26,819 nt of DNA. Origin: PALSA-1006 sp036171275. Its GTDB lineage: Bacteria > Pseudomonadota > Gammaproteobacteria > Burkholderiales > Gallionellaceae. A program made the position numbers and the translations under genes. The DNA lies in the NCBI GenBank assembly GCA_036171275.1, contig JAVHQT010000101.1:1-26819 (forward strand), written 5' to 3'. This document shows positions 6,640-14,158 of this stretch, piece after piece. The first letter of the stretch is position 1, and every line of letters begins with the position of its first letter. Below the pieces are notes generated by a model. That model was not told the DNA's origin and searched no databases. It worked only from the letters and a program-made list of their open reading frames with translations.

Positions 6640-6945
6640 ATGGCTAAGTTATCCATTATCAATCGTGAGCAAAAACGTCGTGATACGGTAAAAAAGTTTG
6701 CTGCTAAGCGTAAGGCACTAGTCGTTGCATCGAGCAATTTTTCTTTAACCGAAGAGGAACGTTTTGTCGCTCGTCAAAAATTACAAGGTATGCCGCGTAA
6801 CTCTAGTCCTGTGAGATTGCGTAATCGTTGTGCTTTAACTGGTCGTCCTCGCGGTGTATTTAGTAAGTTCGGTTTGGGTCGTACAAAATTGCGTGAATTT
6901 GCAATGCGTGGCGAAATCCCTGGTGTAGTTAAGGCAAGCTGGTAA
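6640..6945 (+). CDS. rpsN: 30S ribosomal protein S14 (zinc-independent type)
   Basis: This protein has 101 residues, the long form of S14. It lacks the paired CXXC motifs of the short zinc-binding form (only one Cys, in N-R-C-A-L-T-G-R-P-R-G), so it should not need zinc. The conserved C-terminal half N-R-C-A-L-T-G-R-P-R-G-V-F-S-K-F-G-L is clear. It begins 2 bp after rplE. Confidence 0.97.
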   Translation: MAKLSIINREQKRRDTVKKFAAKRKALVVASSNFSLTEEERFVARQKLQGMPRNSSPVRLRNRCALTGRPRGVFSKFGLGRTKLREFAMRGEIPGVVKASW

Positions 6946-6955
6946 GGGTGAATTT

Positions 6956-7351
6956 ATGAGTATGAGTGATCCAATCTCCGACATGTTAACGCGCATTCGA
7001 AATGCGCAAATGGCGGAAAAAGTAACAGTGGCAATGCCTTCTTCAAAAATTAAAGCGGCAATTGCTAAAGTTTTGCAAGACGAGGGTTATGTCGATGGAT
7101 TTAAAATTATTTCTAATGACGGCAAGCCGACTTTAGAAATAGGATTAAAGTACTACGCTGATCGTCCAGTTATTGAAACAATTCAAAGGGTTAGTCGTCC
7201 TGGACTTCGTGTTTACAAAGGTAGTGATAGTCTACCTAAAGTAATGAATGGTCTTGGTATTGCGATTGTTTCTACCTCAAAAGGTTTGATGACGGATCAA
7301 AAAGCACGTGCTAATGGTATTGGTGGCGAAGTGCTTTGTATCGTCGCGTAA
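6956..7351 (+). CDS. rpsH: 30S ribosomal protein S8
   Basis: This protein has 131 residues. S8 is a primary binder of the central domain of 16S rRNA and a translational repressor of spc genes in E. coli. It begins M-S-M-S-D-P-I-S-D-M-L-T-R-I-R-N-A, and the C-terminal S-T-S-K-G-L-M-T-D motif is intact. Two Met codons (6956 and 6962) are possible starts; the first gives an M-S-M-S-D beginning and is kept. Confidence 0.97.
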   Translation: MSMSDPISDMLTRIRNAQMAEKVTVAMPSSKIKAAIAKVLQDEGYVDGFKIISNDGKPTLEIGLKYYADRPVIETIQRVSRPGLRVYKGSDSLPKVMNGLGIAIVSTSKGLMTDQKARANGIGGEVLCIVA

Positions 7352-7361
7352 CGGAGGGAAT

Positions 7362-7895
7362 ATGTCTAGAGTAGCTAAAAATCCTGTTGTTTTACCAGCT
7401 GGCGTTGACGTTAAATTATCAGCGACTGAGGTTGTAATCAACGGCCCAAAAGGTACCTTGCATCAAGCATTAAATGCTGATGTTACTGTTGAGCGTCATG
7501 GTGATGCTTTGTTGTGCAAAGCTGCAAATGATTCGGCTCAGGCAAATGCGCAGTCTGGAACAATTCGCGCTTTGGTCGCTAACATGGTTGTTGGCGTAAG
7601 TCAAGGTTTTGAGCGCAAGTTGACTTTGGTTGGTGTTGGTTACCGTGCTCAAGCTGCAGGTGATTCGCTGAATTTAACATTGGGCTTCTCTCATCCGGTG
7701 GTGCATAAGATGCCCGAAGGCGTTAAGGTTGCAACGCCAACTCAGACAGAGATTATTTTGACTGGTTCTGACAAGCAGCGTGTTGGTCAGGTCGCATCTG
7801 AGATTCGTGCGTATCGCTCTCCTGAGCCTTATAAAGGCAAAGGTGTTCGCTATGCGGATGAGGTTGTTATCTTGAAAGAAACTAAAAAGAAATAA
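7362..7895 (+). CDS. rplF: 50S ribosomal protein L6
   Basis: The ATG at 7362 (M-S-R-V-A-K-N-P-V) follows ACGGAGGG, a strong ribosome binding site, and gives the normal 177 residues; an in-frame codon at 7308 lies inside rpsH and is rejected. L6 has two similar alpha/beta domains and sits near the factor binding site. The C-terminal Y-R-S-P-E-P-Y-K-G-K-G-V-R-Y motif is diagnostic. Confidence 0.98.
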   Translation: MSRVAKNPVVLPAGVDVKLSATEVVINGPKGTLHQALNADVTVERHGDALLCKAANDSAQANAQSGTIRALVANMVVGVSQGFERKLTLVGVGYRAQAAGDSLNLTLGFSHPVVHKMPEGVKVATPTQTEIILTGSDKQRVGQVASEIRAYRSPEPYKGKGVRYADEVVILKETKKK

Positions 7896-7906
7896 TTGAG
7901 GCGAAA

Positions 7907-8263
7907 ATGTCTAATAATAATGAAGCTCGTCAGCGCAGATCGCGCAAAACCCGTGCAAAAATTGCTGACCAAAAAATAACACGCTTGGCAATTCACCGTA
8001 CAAACTTACACATTTATGCGCAGGTGATTTCGGCTTGCGGAAGTAAAATTTTGGCGAGTGCCTCCACTGCAGAATCAGAGTTGAGGTCAGTAATTGGAAA
8101 CGGTGGAAATGTAGCTGCGGCTGCTGCTGTAGGCAAACGAATTGCTGATAAAGCTAAAATTGCAGGTGTGACAGCGGTTGCGTTTGATCGCTCCGGTAAT
8201 CGTTATCATGGTCGCGTCAAAGCCTTGGCAGATGCTGCACGCGAACATGGTCTTCAGTTTTAA
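7907..8263 (+). CDS. rplR: 50S ribosomal protein L18
   Basis: This protein has 118 residues with a basic N-terminus (R-Q-R-R-S-R-K-T-R-A-K-I). L18 links 5S rRNA to the large subunit together with L5. The core R-L-A-I-H-R-T-N-L-H-I-Y-A-Q-V-I and the C-terminal F-D-R-S-G-N-R-Y-H-G-R-V-K-A-L-A-D-A-A-R are classic. TTGAGGCG precedes the ATG; the gap to rplF is 11 bp. Confidence 0.97.
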   Translation: MSNNNEARQRRSRKTRAKIADQKITRLAIHRTNLHIYAQVISACGSKILASASTAESELRSVIGNGGNVAAAAAVGKRIADKAKIAGVTAVAFDRSGNRYHGRVKALADAAREHGLQF

Positions 8264-8276
8264 GTTAAGGTAAATC

Positions 8277-8801
8277 ATGGCTAAAGCACAAAGTAATAAA
8301 GGTCAGCAACAGGAAGATCGTGGAGATGGACTGATCGAGAAAATGATTGCAGTTAACCGTGTGACCAAGGTTGTTAAAGGTGGTCGCATTATGGGTTTTG
8401 CAGCATTGACAGTTGTAGGTGATGGCGATGGCAGTATTGGTATGGGCAAAGGCAAATCTAAGGAAGTGCCGGTGGCTGTGCAAAAAGCAATGGAAGAATC
8501 GCGTCGCAAATTGTCTAAAGTGAATCTGAAGAACGGCACTTTGCATCATGCAGTTATTGGCCGTCATGGAGCCGCAAAGGTATATATGCTGCCAGCATCT
8601 GAAGGTACTGGCATTATTGCTGGTGGTGCGATGCGTGCAGTATTCGAGGCAGTAGGTGTTCGTAACGTATTGGCAAAATGTATCGGTTCTAGCAATCCTT
8701 ATAACGTTGTACGTGCTACGTTAAACGGTTTAAAAGCAGTCAATTCACCTGCTGAAATTGCAGCTAAACGCGGCAAGTCAGTTGAAGAAATACAGGGCTA
8801 A
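8277..8801 (+). CDS. rpsE: 30S ribosomal protein S5
   Basis: This protein has 174 residues. S5 shapes decoding fidelity and the mRNA entry site with S3 and S4. The double-stranded RNA binding-like domain begins with L-I-E-K-M-I-A-V-N-R-V-T-K-V-V-K-G-G-R, and the glycine-rich G-D-G-D-G-S-I-G-M-G-K-G-K loop is clear. The C-terminal domain keeps G-I-I-A-G-G-A-M-R-A-V and G-S-S-N-P-Y-N-V-V-R-A-T. Confidence 0.98.
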   Translation: MAKAQSNKGQQQEDRGDGLIEKMIAVNRVTKVVKGGRIMGFAALTVVGDGDGSIGMGKGKSKEVPVAVQKAMEESRRKLSKVNLKNGTLHHAVIGRHGAAKVYMLPASEGTGIIAGGAMRAVFEAVGVRNVLAKCIGSSNPYNVVRATLNGLKAVNSPAEIAAKRGKSVEEIQG

Positions 8802-8803
8802 TC

Positions 8804-8989
8804 ATGACAGAAGTTAAAAAAATTAAAGTGACACAAGTTAAAAGTGTGATCGGTACTACAGAATCTCATCGTGCTTGTATACGTGGCCTTGGCTTGCGTC
8901 ATCTAAATCATACAGTTGAAGTTGAAGATACTCCTTCAGTACGCGGCATGATCAACAAAGTGTATTACTTGGTTAAGTGGGAGGTCTAA
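8804..8989 (+). CDS. rpmD: 50S ribosomal protein L30
   Basis: This protein has 61 residues, the bacterial length. The pattern I-K-V-T-Q-V-K-S-V-I-G-T-...-H-R-A-C-I-R-G-L-G-L-R-H-L-N-H-T-V-E is diagnostic for L30. It lies 2 bp after rpsE, and rplO starts on the very next base after its stop codon (TAA then ATG), which implies tightly coupled translation. Ribosome binding site GTGGGAGG for rplO lies inside this gene's end. Confidence 0.96.
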   Translation: MTEVKKIKVTQVKSVIGTTESHRACIRGLGLRHLNHTVEVEDTPSVRGMINKVYYLVKWEV

Positions 8990-9424
8990 ATGGAACTAAA
9001 TCTAATTAAACCTGGTGAGGGTTCTAAGCACTCTAAGCGCCGTGTTGGTCGTGGAATTGGTTGTGGCTTGGGAAAAACTTGTGGTCGTGGACACAAGGGT
9101 CAAAAATCTCGTTCTGGTGGATTTCACAAAGTTGGATTTGAAGGTGGTCAGATGCCTCTTCAACGTCGCTTGCCAAAACGTGGCTTCGTGTCTTTGACAC
9201 GCAATGACACTGTTCAAGTCCGCCTTTCTGATTTGCAAGACATGCCTGTAGATGTCATTGATTTGTTAGCATTAAAGCAGGCAGGTGTTGTTTCGTCATT
9301 AGCGCTCTCTGCTAAAGTAATTTTAGCGGGTGAAATCTCACGTGCTGTGAAATTGCAAGGTTTGCAGTTGACTAAGGGCGCACGTGTGGCGGTTGAAGCA
9401 GTTGGCGGCAGTATTGCTGATTAA
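8990..9424 (+). CDS. rplO: 50S ribosomal protein L15
   Basis: This protein has 144 residues. L15 is a late assembly protein whose extended, glycine- and arginine-rich N-terminal half (about 1-60) threads through 23S rRNA. The motif F-E-G-G-Q-M-P-L-Q-R-R-L-P-K-R-G-F is unmistakable. It abuts rpmD with no gap and precedes secY by 12 bp, the order typical of the spc operon. Confidence 0.97.
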   Translation: MELNLIKPGEGSKHSKRRVGRGIGCGLGKTCGRGHKGQKSRSGGFHKVGFEGGQMPLQRRLPKRGFVSLTRNDTVQVRLSDLQDMPVDVIDLLALKQAGVVSSLALSAKVILAGEISRAVKLQGLQLTKGARVAVEAVGGSIAD

Positions 9425-9436
9425 TAAGGACTGCCT

Positions 9437-10753
9437 GTGAACACTGTTGCTAAGAGTTTAAAAAATAATAAATACGGTGATCTCAGTCAGAGATTGTGGT
9501 TCTTGTTAGGCGCTTTGGTTGTGTATCGAATTGGTGCGCATATTCCAGTTCCTGGGATTGACCCAACTGTTTTAGCAGACTTATTTAAGTCCCAAAAAAA
9601 TGGAATTTTGGGAATGTTCAATATGTTTTCGGGTGGCGCATTGTCCCGATTTACTATATTTGCATTGGGAATAATGCCCTACATTTCTGCTTCGATTATT
9701 ATGCAACTTGCTTCCATTGCAGTACCTCATTTGGAGCAACTCAAAAAAGATGGCGATGCTGGTCGAAGAAAGATTACTCAGTACACACGCTACGGAACTT
9801 TAGTGCTTGCACTATTTCAGGCTTTCGGAATTTCTGTCGCGCTTCAGTCGCAATCAGGCCTCGTACCGAATCCCGGATCGCTGTTTCAGTTAACAACGGT
9901 GATTACTCTGGTAACCGGAACGATGTTTTTGATGTGGCTTGGTGAGCAAATTACAGAACGTGGACTTGGTAACGGAATATCCTTAATTATTTTTGCTGGT
10001 ATCGCAGCTGGATTACCAAGTGCAATTGGTAACACTTTGGAAATGGCTAGAACAGGTGCATTTTCGATTCCGTTAGTATTGTTGTTAATGATTGGTTCAT
10101 TCGCGATTACGGCACTTGTTGTTTTTGTTGAGCGTGGGCAAAGAAAAATTCTTGTTAATTATGCTAAGCGTCAGGTTGGCAACAAAGTTTACGGTGGACA
10201 AAGTTCTCATTTGCCCTTAAAGCTGAATATGGCAGGTGTTATTCCTCCAATCTTTGCTTCTAGTATTATTTTGTTTCCTGCCACGATTGCAGGCTGGTTT
10301 GGTGCTGGTCAAGGTATGAATTGGTTCAAAGATATCAGTGAAAAGCTTTCTCCTGGTCAACCAATTTATGTTTTATTTTATGCAGCAGCAATTGTTTTTT
10401 TCTGTTTCTTTTATACGGCTCTCGTTTTTAGTCCGAAGGAAACTGCAGACAATCTTAAGAAAAGTGGCGCTTTTTTACCTGGAATAAGACCTGGTGATCA
10501 GACAGCGCGTTACATCGAGAAAATTATGTTGCGCTTGACCTTTGTAGGTGCTGTCTACATTACTTTGGTTTGTTTGCTTCCAGAATTTCTAGTGGTTAAG
10601 TGGAATGTGCCATTCTATTTTGGGGGGACTTCTCTTTTGATTTTAGTGGTTGTTACGATGGATTTTATGGCTCAAGTTCAGTCTTATATGATGACTCACC
10701 AATATGATAGTTTGTTGAAGAAGGCAAACTTTAAAGCTGGATCAACACGCTAA
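9437..10753 (+). CDS. secY: Protein translocase subunit SecY (GTG start)
   Basis: This 438-residue protein is the channel of the Sec translocon in the inner membrane, with ten predicted membrane helices. The N-terminus includes D-L-S-Q-R-L-W-F-L-L and the conserved I-P-V-P-G-I-D segment, then the plug region (G-M-F-N-M-F-S-G-G-A-L). A later cytoplasmic loop holds V-V-F-V-E-R-G-Q-R-K-I, used by SecA and ribosomes. The start is GTG with AAGGA six to seven bases upstream. Its TAA overlaps the infA ATG by one base. Confidence 0.97.
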   Translation: MNTVAKSLKNNKYGDLSQRLWFLLGALVVYRIGAHIPVPGIDPTVLADLFKSQKNGILGMFNMFSGGALSRFTIFALGIMPYISASIIMQLASIAVPHLEQLKKDGDAGRRKITQYTRYGTLVLALFQAFGISVALQSQSGLVPNPGSLFQLTTVITLVTGTMFLMWLGEQITERGLGNGISLIIFAGIAAGLPSAIGNTLEMARTGAFSIPLVLLLMIGSFAITALVVFVERGQRKILVNYAKRQVGNKVYGGQSSHLPLKLNMAGVIPPIFASSIILFPATIAGWFGAGQGMNWFKDISEKLSPGQPIYVLFYAAAIVFFCFFYTALVFSPKETADNLKKSGAFLPGIRPGDQTARYIEKIMLRLTFVGAVYITLVCLLPEFLVVKWNVPFYFGGTSLLILVVVTMDFMAQVQSYMMTHQYDSLLKKANFKAGSTR

Positions 10754-10971
10754 TGGCTAAGGAAGATGTAATTCAAATGCAAGGAGAGATTCTAGAATCT
10801 TTGCCGAATGCCACATTTAGAGTTAAGTTAGAAAATGGCTTTGTTGTTTTGGGTCATATTTCTGGAAAAATGAGAATGCATTACATTCGAATTTTGCCGG
10901 GAGACAAAGTGACTGTTGATGTTTCACCTTATGATTTAAGTCGAGCACGAATTGTTTTTCGCGCTAAATAA
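10753..10971 (+). CDS. infA: Translation initiation factor IF-1
   Basis: This OB-fold protein of 72 residues blocks the ribosomal A site during initiation. It shows the S1-like fold with L-P-N-A-T-F-R-V-K-L-E-N-G, G-H-I-S-G-K-M-R-M-H-Y-I-R-I and G-D-K-V-T-V-D-V-S-P-Y-D-L. It overlaps secY by one base. infA between secY and rpmJ is the usual order in betaproteobacteria. Confidence 0.97.
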   Translation: MAKEDVIQMQGEILESLPNATFRVKLENGFVVLGHISGKMRMHYIRILPGDKVTVDVSPYDLSRARIVFRAK

Positions 10972-10999
10972 GTTGTTTAGTAAGTGTTAGGAGAACGTA

Positions 11000-11116
11000 A
11001 TGAAAGTTCAAGCATCTGTAAAAAAAGTATGCCGAAATTGTAAAATTATTCGGCGCAACCGAGTGGTTCGTGTGATTTGCAGCAGTGATCCACGCCACAA
11101 ACAACGCCAGGGTTGA
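11000..11116 (+). CDS. rpmJ: 50S ribosomal protein L36 (zinc-ribbon type)
   Basis: This 38-codon gene is easy to miss because of its size. It reads M-K-V-Q-A-S-V-K-K-V-C and ends D-P-R-H-K-Q-R-Q-G. Cys11, Cys14, Cys27 and His33 form the CXXC...C...H zinc site of the canonical (C+) L36. TTAGGAGAAC upstream is a strong ribosome binding site. It follows infA by 28 bp and closes the spc unit. Confidence 0.96.
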   Translation: MKVQASVKKVCRNCKIIRRNRVVRVICSSDPRHKQRQG

Positions 11117-11175
11117 TTGATTTAATCTCTACTGGATGATTTAATTTTTTGTCTTTTGAACGATAGGGTAGCTGC

Positions 11176-11541
11176 ATGGCACGTATTGCAGGTGTAAACA
11201 TTCCAAATCATCAACATGCTGAAATCGCATTGACCGCGATTTATGGCATTGGTCGGACGCGCTCTCGTGAGATTTGCGCAGCGGCTGGTGTGGTGACTTC
11301 AACGAAAATGAAAGATGTCACTGATACTGACATGGAAAAACTTCGTGACGAAGTCGCCAAATTCACAGTAGAAGGTGATTTGCGTCGTGAAATATCCATG
11401 AACATCAAGCGATTGATGGACTTGGGTTGTTATCGTGGATTGCGTCATCGTCGCGGCTTGCCGTGCCGTGGTCAACGCACTCGCACTAATGCTCGTACCC
11501 GTAAAGGGCCACGTAAATCAATTGCAGGTGCGAAAAAGTAA
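11176..11541 (+). CDS. rpsM: 30S ribosomal protein S13
   Basis: This protein has 121 residues. S13 lies in the 30S head, contacts P-site tRNA with its basic tail and bridges to L5. The start M-A-R-I-A-G-V-N-I-P, the helix-turn-helix region A-L-T-A-I-Y-G-I-G-R and the C-terminal R-G-Q-R-T-R-T-N-A-R-T-R-K-G are diagnostic. The 59-bp gap before it has a 9-base direct repeat (TGATTTAAT at 11118 and 11137) but no convincing promoter. In E. coli S4 represses this operon at a pseudoknot here; I cannot confirm one. Confidence 0.97.
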   Translation: MARIAGVNIPNHQHAEIALTAIYGIGRTRSREICAAAGVVTSTKMKDVTDTDMEKLRDEVAKFTVEGDLRREISMNIKRLMDLGCYRGLRHRRGLPCRGQRTRTNARTRKGPRKSIAGAKK

Positions 11542-11561
11542 TTTTTTAAAGGACATATAAC

Positions 11562-11951
11562 ATGGCTAAGACCAACACGAGAGTGCGTAAAAAAATTAAA
11601 AAAAACGTAGCTGAAGGCATTGCTCATGTCCACGCTTCTTTTAATAACACCATAGTCACTATCACTGATCGTCAAGGTAACGCCTTGGCTTGGTCAACTA
11701 GTGGTGGTAATGGTTTTAAGGGTTCGCGTAAAAGCACTCCATTTGCTGCCCAAATAGCTGCAGAACAGGCTGGAAAGGCAGCTCAGGAATGCGGAGTAAA
11801 AAATTTAGAAGTTCGTATTAAGGGTCCCGGCCCTGGAAGAGAATCAGCTGTTAGAGCCCTAAATTCTGCTGGTTTTAAAATTACCAGTGTTTCAGACATA
11901 ACCCCGGTTCCGCATAATGGTTGCCGTCCGCCTAAGAAGCGTCGTATCTAA
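11562..11951 (+). CDS. rpsK: 30S ribosomal protein S11
   Basis: This protein has 129 residues. S11 forms the platform of the 30S subunit near the E site and anti-Shine-Dalgarno helix. Clear landmarks are H-V-H-A-S-F-N-N-T-I-V-T-I-T-D and G-P-G-P-G-R-E-S-A-V-R-A-L, plus the C-terminal T-P-V-P-H-N-G-C-R-P-P-K-K-R-R. AAAGGACAT precedes the ATG. Confidence 0.98.
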   Translation: MAKTNTRVRKKIKKNVAEGIAHVHASFNNTIVTITDRQGNALAWSTSGGNGFKGSRKSTPFAAQIAAEQAGKAAQECGVKNLEVRIKGPGPGRESAVRALNSAGFKITSVSDITPVPHNGCRPPKKRRI

Positions 11952-11969
11952 TTGTTGGGAGTATAGATC

Positions 11970-12599
11970 TTGGCTAGAAATCTTGATGCAAAATGCCGTC
12001 AGTGTCGTCGTGAAGGCGAAAAGTTGTTTTTGAAAGCTGAAAAATGCTTTACTGATAAATGTGCTGTTGAACGTCGGGCTTATCCGCCCGGTCAGCACGG
12101 TCAAAAAAAGAATCAACGTCAGTCAGAATACGGCGGTCAGTTGCGCGAAAAACAGAAATTGCGTCGTATCTATGGCGTAATGGAAGGTCAGTTCCGTCTG
12201 ATCTATAAACGTGCCGATAGAGCACGTGGAATTACTGGCGAAAGCTTGTTACAGATGCTTGAGTCTCGGCTTGATAATGTTTCTTACCGCATGGGCTTTG
12301 GTTCTTCACGTGCTGAAGCAAGACAAACAGTCCGCCATAATTCAATTTTAGTGAATGGCGCTCGTGTCAATATTCCCTCATATCAAGTTAAGCCCGGAGA
12401 CGTTATTGAAGTCACTGAGAAATCTAGACTTCAGTTGCGAATCAAAGCAGCTTTGCAAGCTGCAGAGCAAAGAGGTTTTCCTGAATGGATTGAGGTTGAT
12501 ATCAAATCTTTCAAAGGCACCTTTAAAGCTTTGCCACAACGTTCAGAGCTACCCGCGACTATCAATGAGCATCTCATTGTTGAGTTGTATTCTAAGTAA
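11970..12599 (+). CDS. rpsD: 30S ribosomal protein S4, zinc-binding type (TTG start)
   Basis: This protein has 209 residues. S4 nucleates 30S assembly and helps unwind mRNA at the entry site. I place the start at TTG 11970 (M-A-R-N-L-D-A-K-C): GGGAG lies at 11957-11961, eight bases upstream, and no ATG or GTG gives the correct N-terminus. Cys9, Cys12, Cys26 and Cys31 make a CXXC...CX4C zinc site, the C+ form; E. coli S4 lacks it. The S4 RNA-binding domain (about 98-160: L-E-S-R-L-D-N-V-S-Y-R-M-G-F) is intact. The rare start codon may limit synthesis of this autoregulator. Confidence 0.96.
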   Translation: MARNLDAKCRQCRREGEKLFLKAEKCFTDKCAVERRAYPPGQHGQKKNQRQSEYGGQLREKQKLRRIYGVMEGQFRLIYKRADRARGITGESLLQMLESRLDNVSYRMGFGSSRAEARQTVRHNSILVNGARVNIPSYQVKPGDVIEVTEKSRLQLRIKAALQAAEQRGFPEWIEVDIKSFKGTFKALPQRSELPATINEHLIVELYSK

Positions 12600-12616
12600 T
12601 TAAGCTGGGTATCATT

Positions 12617-13585
12617 ATGTCAAATTCTAGTTTGTTAAAGCCCCGAATTATTGAGGTTCAGAGACTTTCATCCACTCAAGCGCGGGTTGTGATGGAGCCT
12701 TTTGAACGTGGTTATGGTCACACATTAGGCAATGCTTTGCGGAGAATTTTACTTTCTTCGATGCCGGGTTTTGCCGTTACCGAAGTCAAAATTTCGGGTG
12801 TTCTACATGAATATTCGTCTATTGACGGGGTTCAGGAAGACGTAGTTGAGATTTTGCTCAATTTAAAAGGGTTGGTTTTTAAACTTCACGGTGTTAAGGA
12901 AGCGACCTTGTACTTAAAGAAATCTGGAGCCGGTGTTGTTACTGCGGCAGATATTGAAACTAACGCCACTACTGAAGTTGTTAATCCTGAGCATGTTATT
13001 GCTCACTTAACAGCCGATGGCAAGCTGGAAATTGAGATTAAAGTTGAACAAGGTAGAGGTTATGTTTCTGCTATTTCTCGTCAGCAATTAGGAACAACTC
13101 GTCCTGTTGGACATATTGCATTAGATTCTTCTTTCAGTCCTATTTCACGTGTGAGTTATGCGGTAGAAAGCGCACGCGTAGAGCAAAGAACCGACCTTGA
13201 TAAGTTGGTCATGGATATTGAAACTAACAGTGCTTTAGATCCTGAGGAGGCAATTCGTTATTCTGCGCGTATTTTGGTCGATCAGTTTTCCGTTTTTGCA
13301 GCCCTCGAAGGTACGCCAGCTCCAGTTGAGAAACCTCAAGCACCTAAAGTTGATCCAATGCTATTACGTCCAGTTGACGACCTTGAGTTGACACCTCGTT
13401 CTTCTAATTGTTTAAAAGCCCAAAGTATTCATTATATCGGCGATCTGATTCAGCATAATGAGTCTGACCTTTTGCGTACTCCAAATTTGGGTCGTAAGTC
13501 GCTTAATGAAATCAAACAAGTGTTGGCTGAGCATGGCCTGTCACTCGGAATGAAGCTAGAAAACTGGCCTGCTGCAATACAGTAG
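12617..13585 (+). CDS. rpoA: DNA-directed RNA polymerase alpha subunit
   Basis: This protein has 322 residues. The N-terminal domain (about 1-230) dimerises and assembles beta and beta-prime; it shows R-G-Y-G-H-T-L-G-N-A-L-R-R-I-L-L-S-S. A flexible proline-rich linker (about 230-250) leads to the C-terminal domain that binds UP elements and activators. Arg261, Asn264 and Lys267 match E. coli Arg265, Asn268 and Lys271, the DNA contact residues. Its place between rpsD and rplQ is the canonical alpha operon. Confidence 0.98.
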   Translation: MSNSSLLKPRIIEVQRLSSTQARVVMEPFERGYGHTLGNALRRILLSSMPGFAVTEVKISGVLHEYSSIDGVQEDVVEILLNLKGLVFKLHGVKEATLYLKKSGAGVVTAADIETNATTEVVNPEHVIAHLTADGKLEIEIKVEQGRGYVSAISRQQLGTTRPVGHIALDSSFSPISRVSYAVESARVEQRTDLDKLVMDIETNSALDPEEAIRYSARILVDQFSVFAALEGTPAPVEKPQAPKVDPMLLRPVDDLELTPRSSNCLKAQSIHYIGDLIQHNESDLLRTPNLGRKSLNEIKQVLAEHGLSLGMKLENWPAAIQ

Positions 13586-13630
13586 TCTTGTCATAACACT
13601 CAGTTATTTAAGAAGTACGAAAGGATTATC

Positions 13631-14020
13631 ATGCGTCATCGTTTAGGTTTAAGGAAGCTCAACAGAACTAGTAGTCACCGTTTGGCAATGTTACGCAATA
13701 TGACTGTATCATTATTGCGTCATGAAGTTATTAAAACTACTTTGCCAAAAGCTAAGGAATTGCGTCGTGTCGCAGAACCTATTTTGACTTTGGGTAAAAC
13801 GCCTAGTTTGGCTAATCGTCGGCTTGCTTTTTCGCGTTTGCGCGATCGTGAAATTGTCTGCAAGCTTTTTGATGAGTTGGGTCCTCGTTTTGCAACGCGC
13901 AATGGCGGCTATTCTCGCATTTTTAAATTTGGTTTTCGCAAGGGAGATAATGCCCCTATGGCACTTATTGAACTTCTAGATCGTCCAGTTAATGCTGTAG
14001 CAGTGGATATTGAGAATTAA
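13631..14020 (+). CDS. rplQ: 50S ribosomal protein L17
   Basis: This protein has 129 residues, close to the usual length. L17 sits near the tunnel exit. The start M-R-H-R-L-G-L-R-K-L-N-R-T-S-S-H-R and the C-terminal N-A-P-M-A-L-I-E-L-L-D segment identify it. GAAAGGA lies just upstream. It is the last gene of the ribosomal block; a strong terminator begins 22 bp after its stop. Confidence 0.97.
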   Translation: MRHRLGLRKLNRTSSHRLAMLRNMTVSLLRHEVIKTTLPKAKELRRVAEPILTLGKTPSLANRRLAFSRLRDREIVCKLFDELGPRFATRNGGYSRIFKFGFRKGDNAPMALIELLDRPVNAVAVDIEN

Positions 14021-14042
14021 AATTTATTATTTTTTTTATTTT

Positions 14043-14072
14043 AACAAGGCCGGTTTTCCGGCCTTGTTTTTT
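14043..14072 (+). terminator. Intrinsic terminator of the ribosomal protein block
   Basis: AACAAGGCCGG (14043-14053) and CCGGCCTTGTT (14058-14068) form a perfect 11-bp stem around TTTT, with T at 14067-14072 completing the U-tract. It directly follows rplQ and matches the rho-independent design fully. Confidence 0.92.
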
Positions 14073-14158
14073 GTAACTATCTGATTTATTTGATTATTTC
14101 CTGTGTTTTTTAAACGCGGTGTGCGTTGTACTCACCAACTATTTTTTTAAGGTGTTAT

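Noticed and set aside
11117..11175. S4-binding pseudoknot before rpsM
   Set aside because: E. coli has one at this place, but I could not build a convincing pseudoknot from this AT-rich 59-bp gap by eye.
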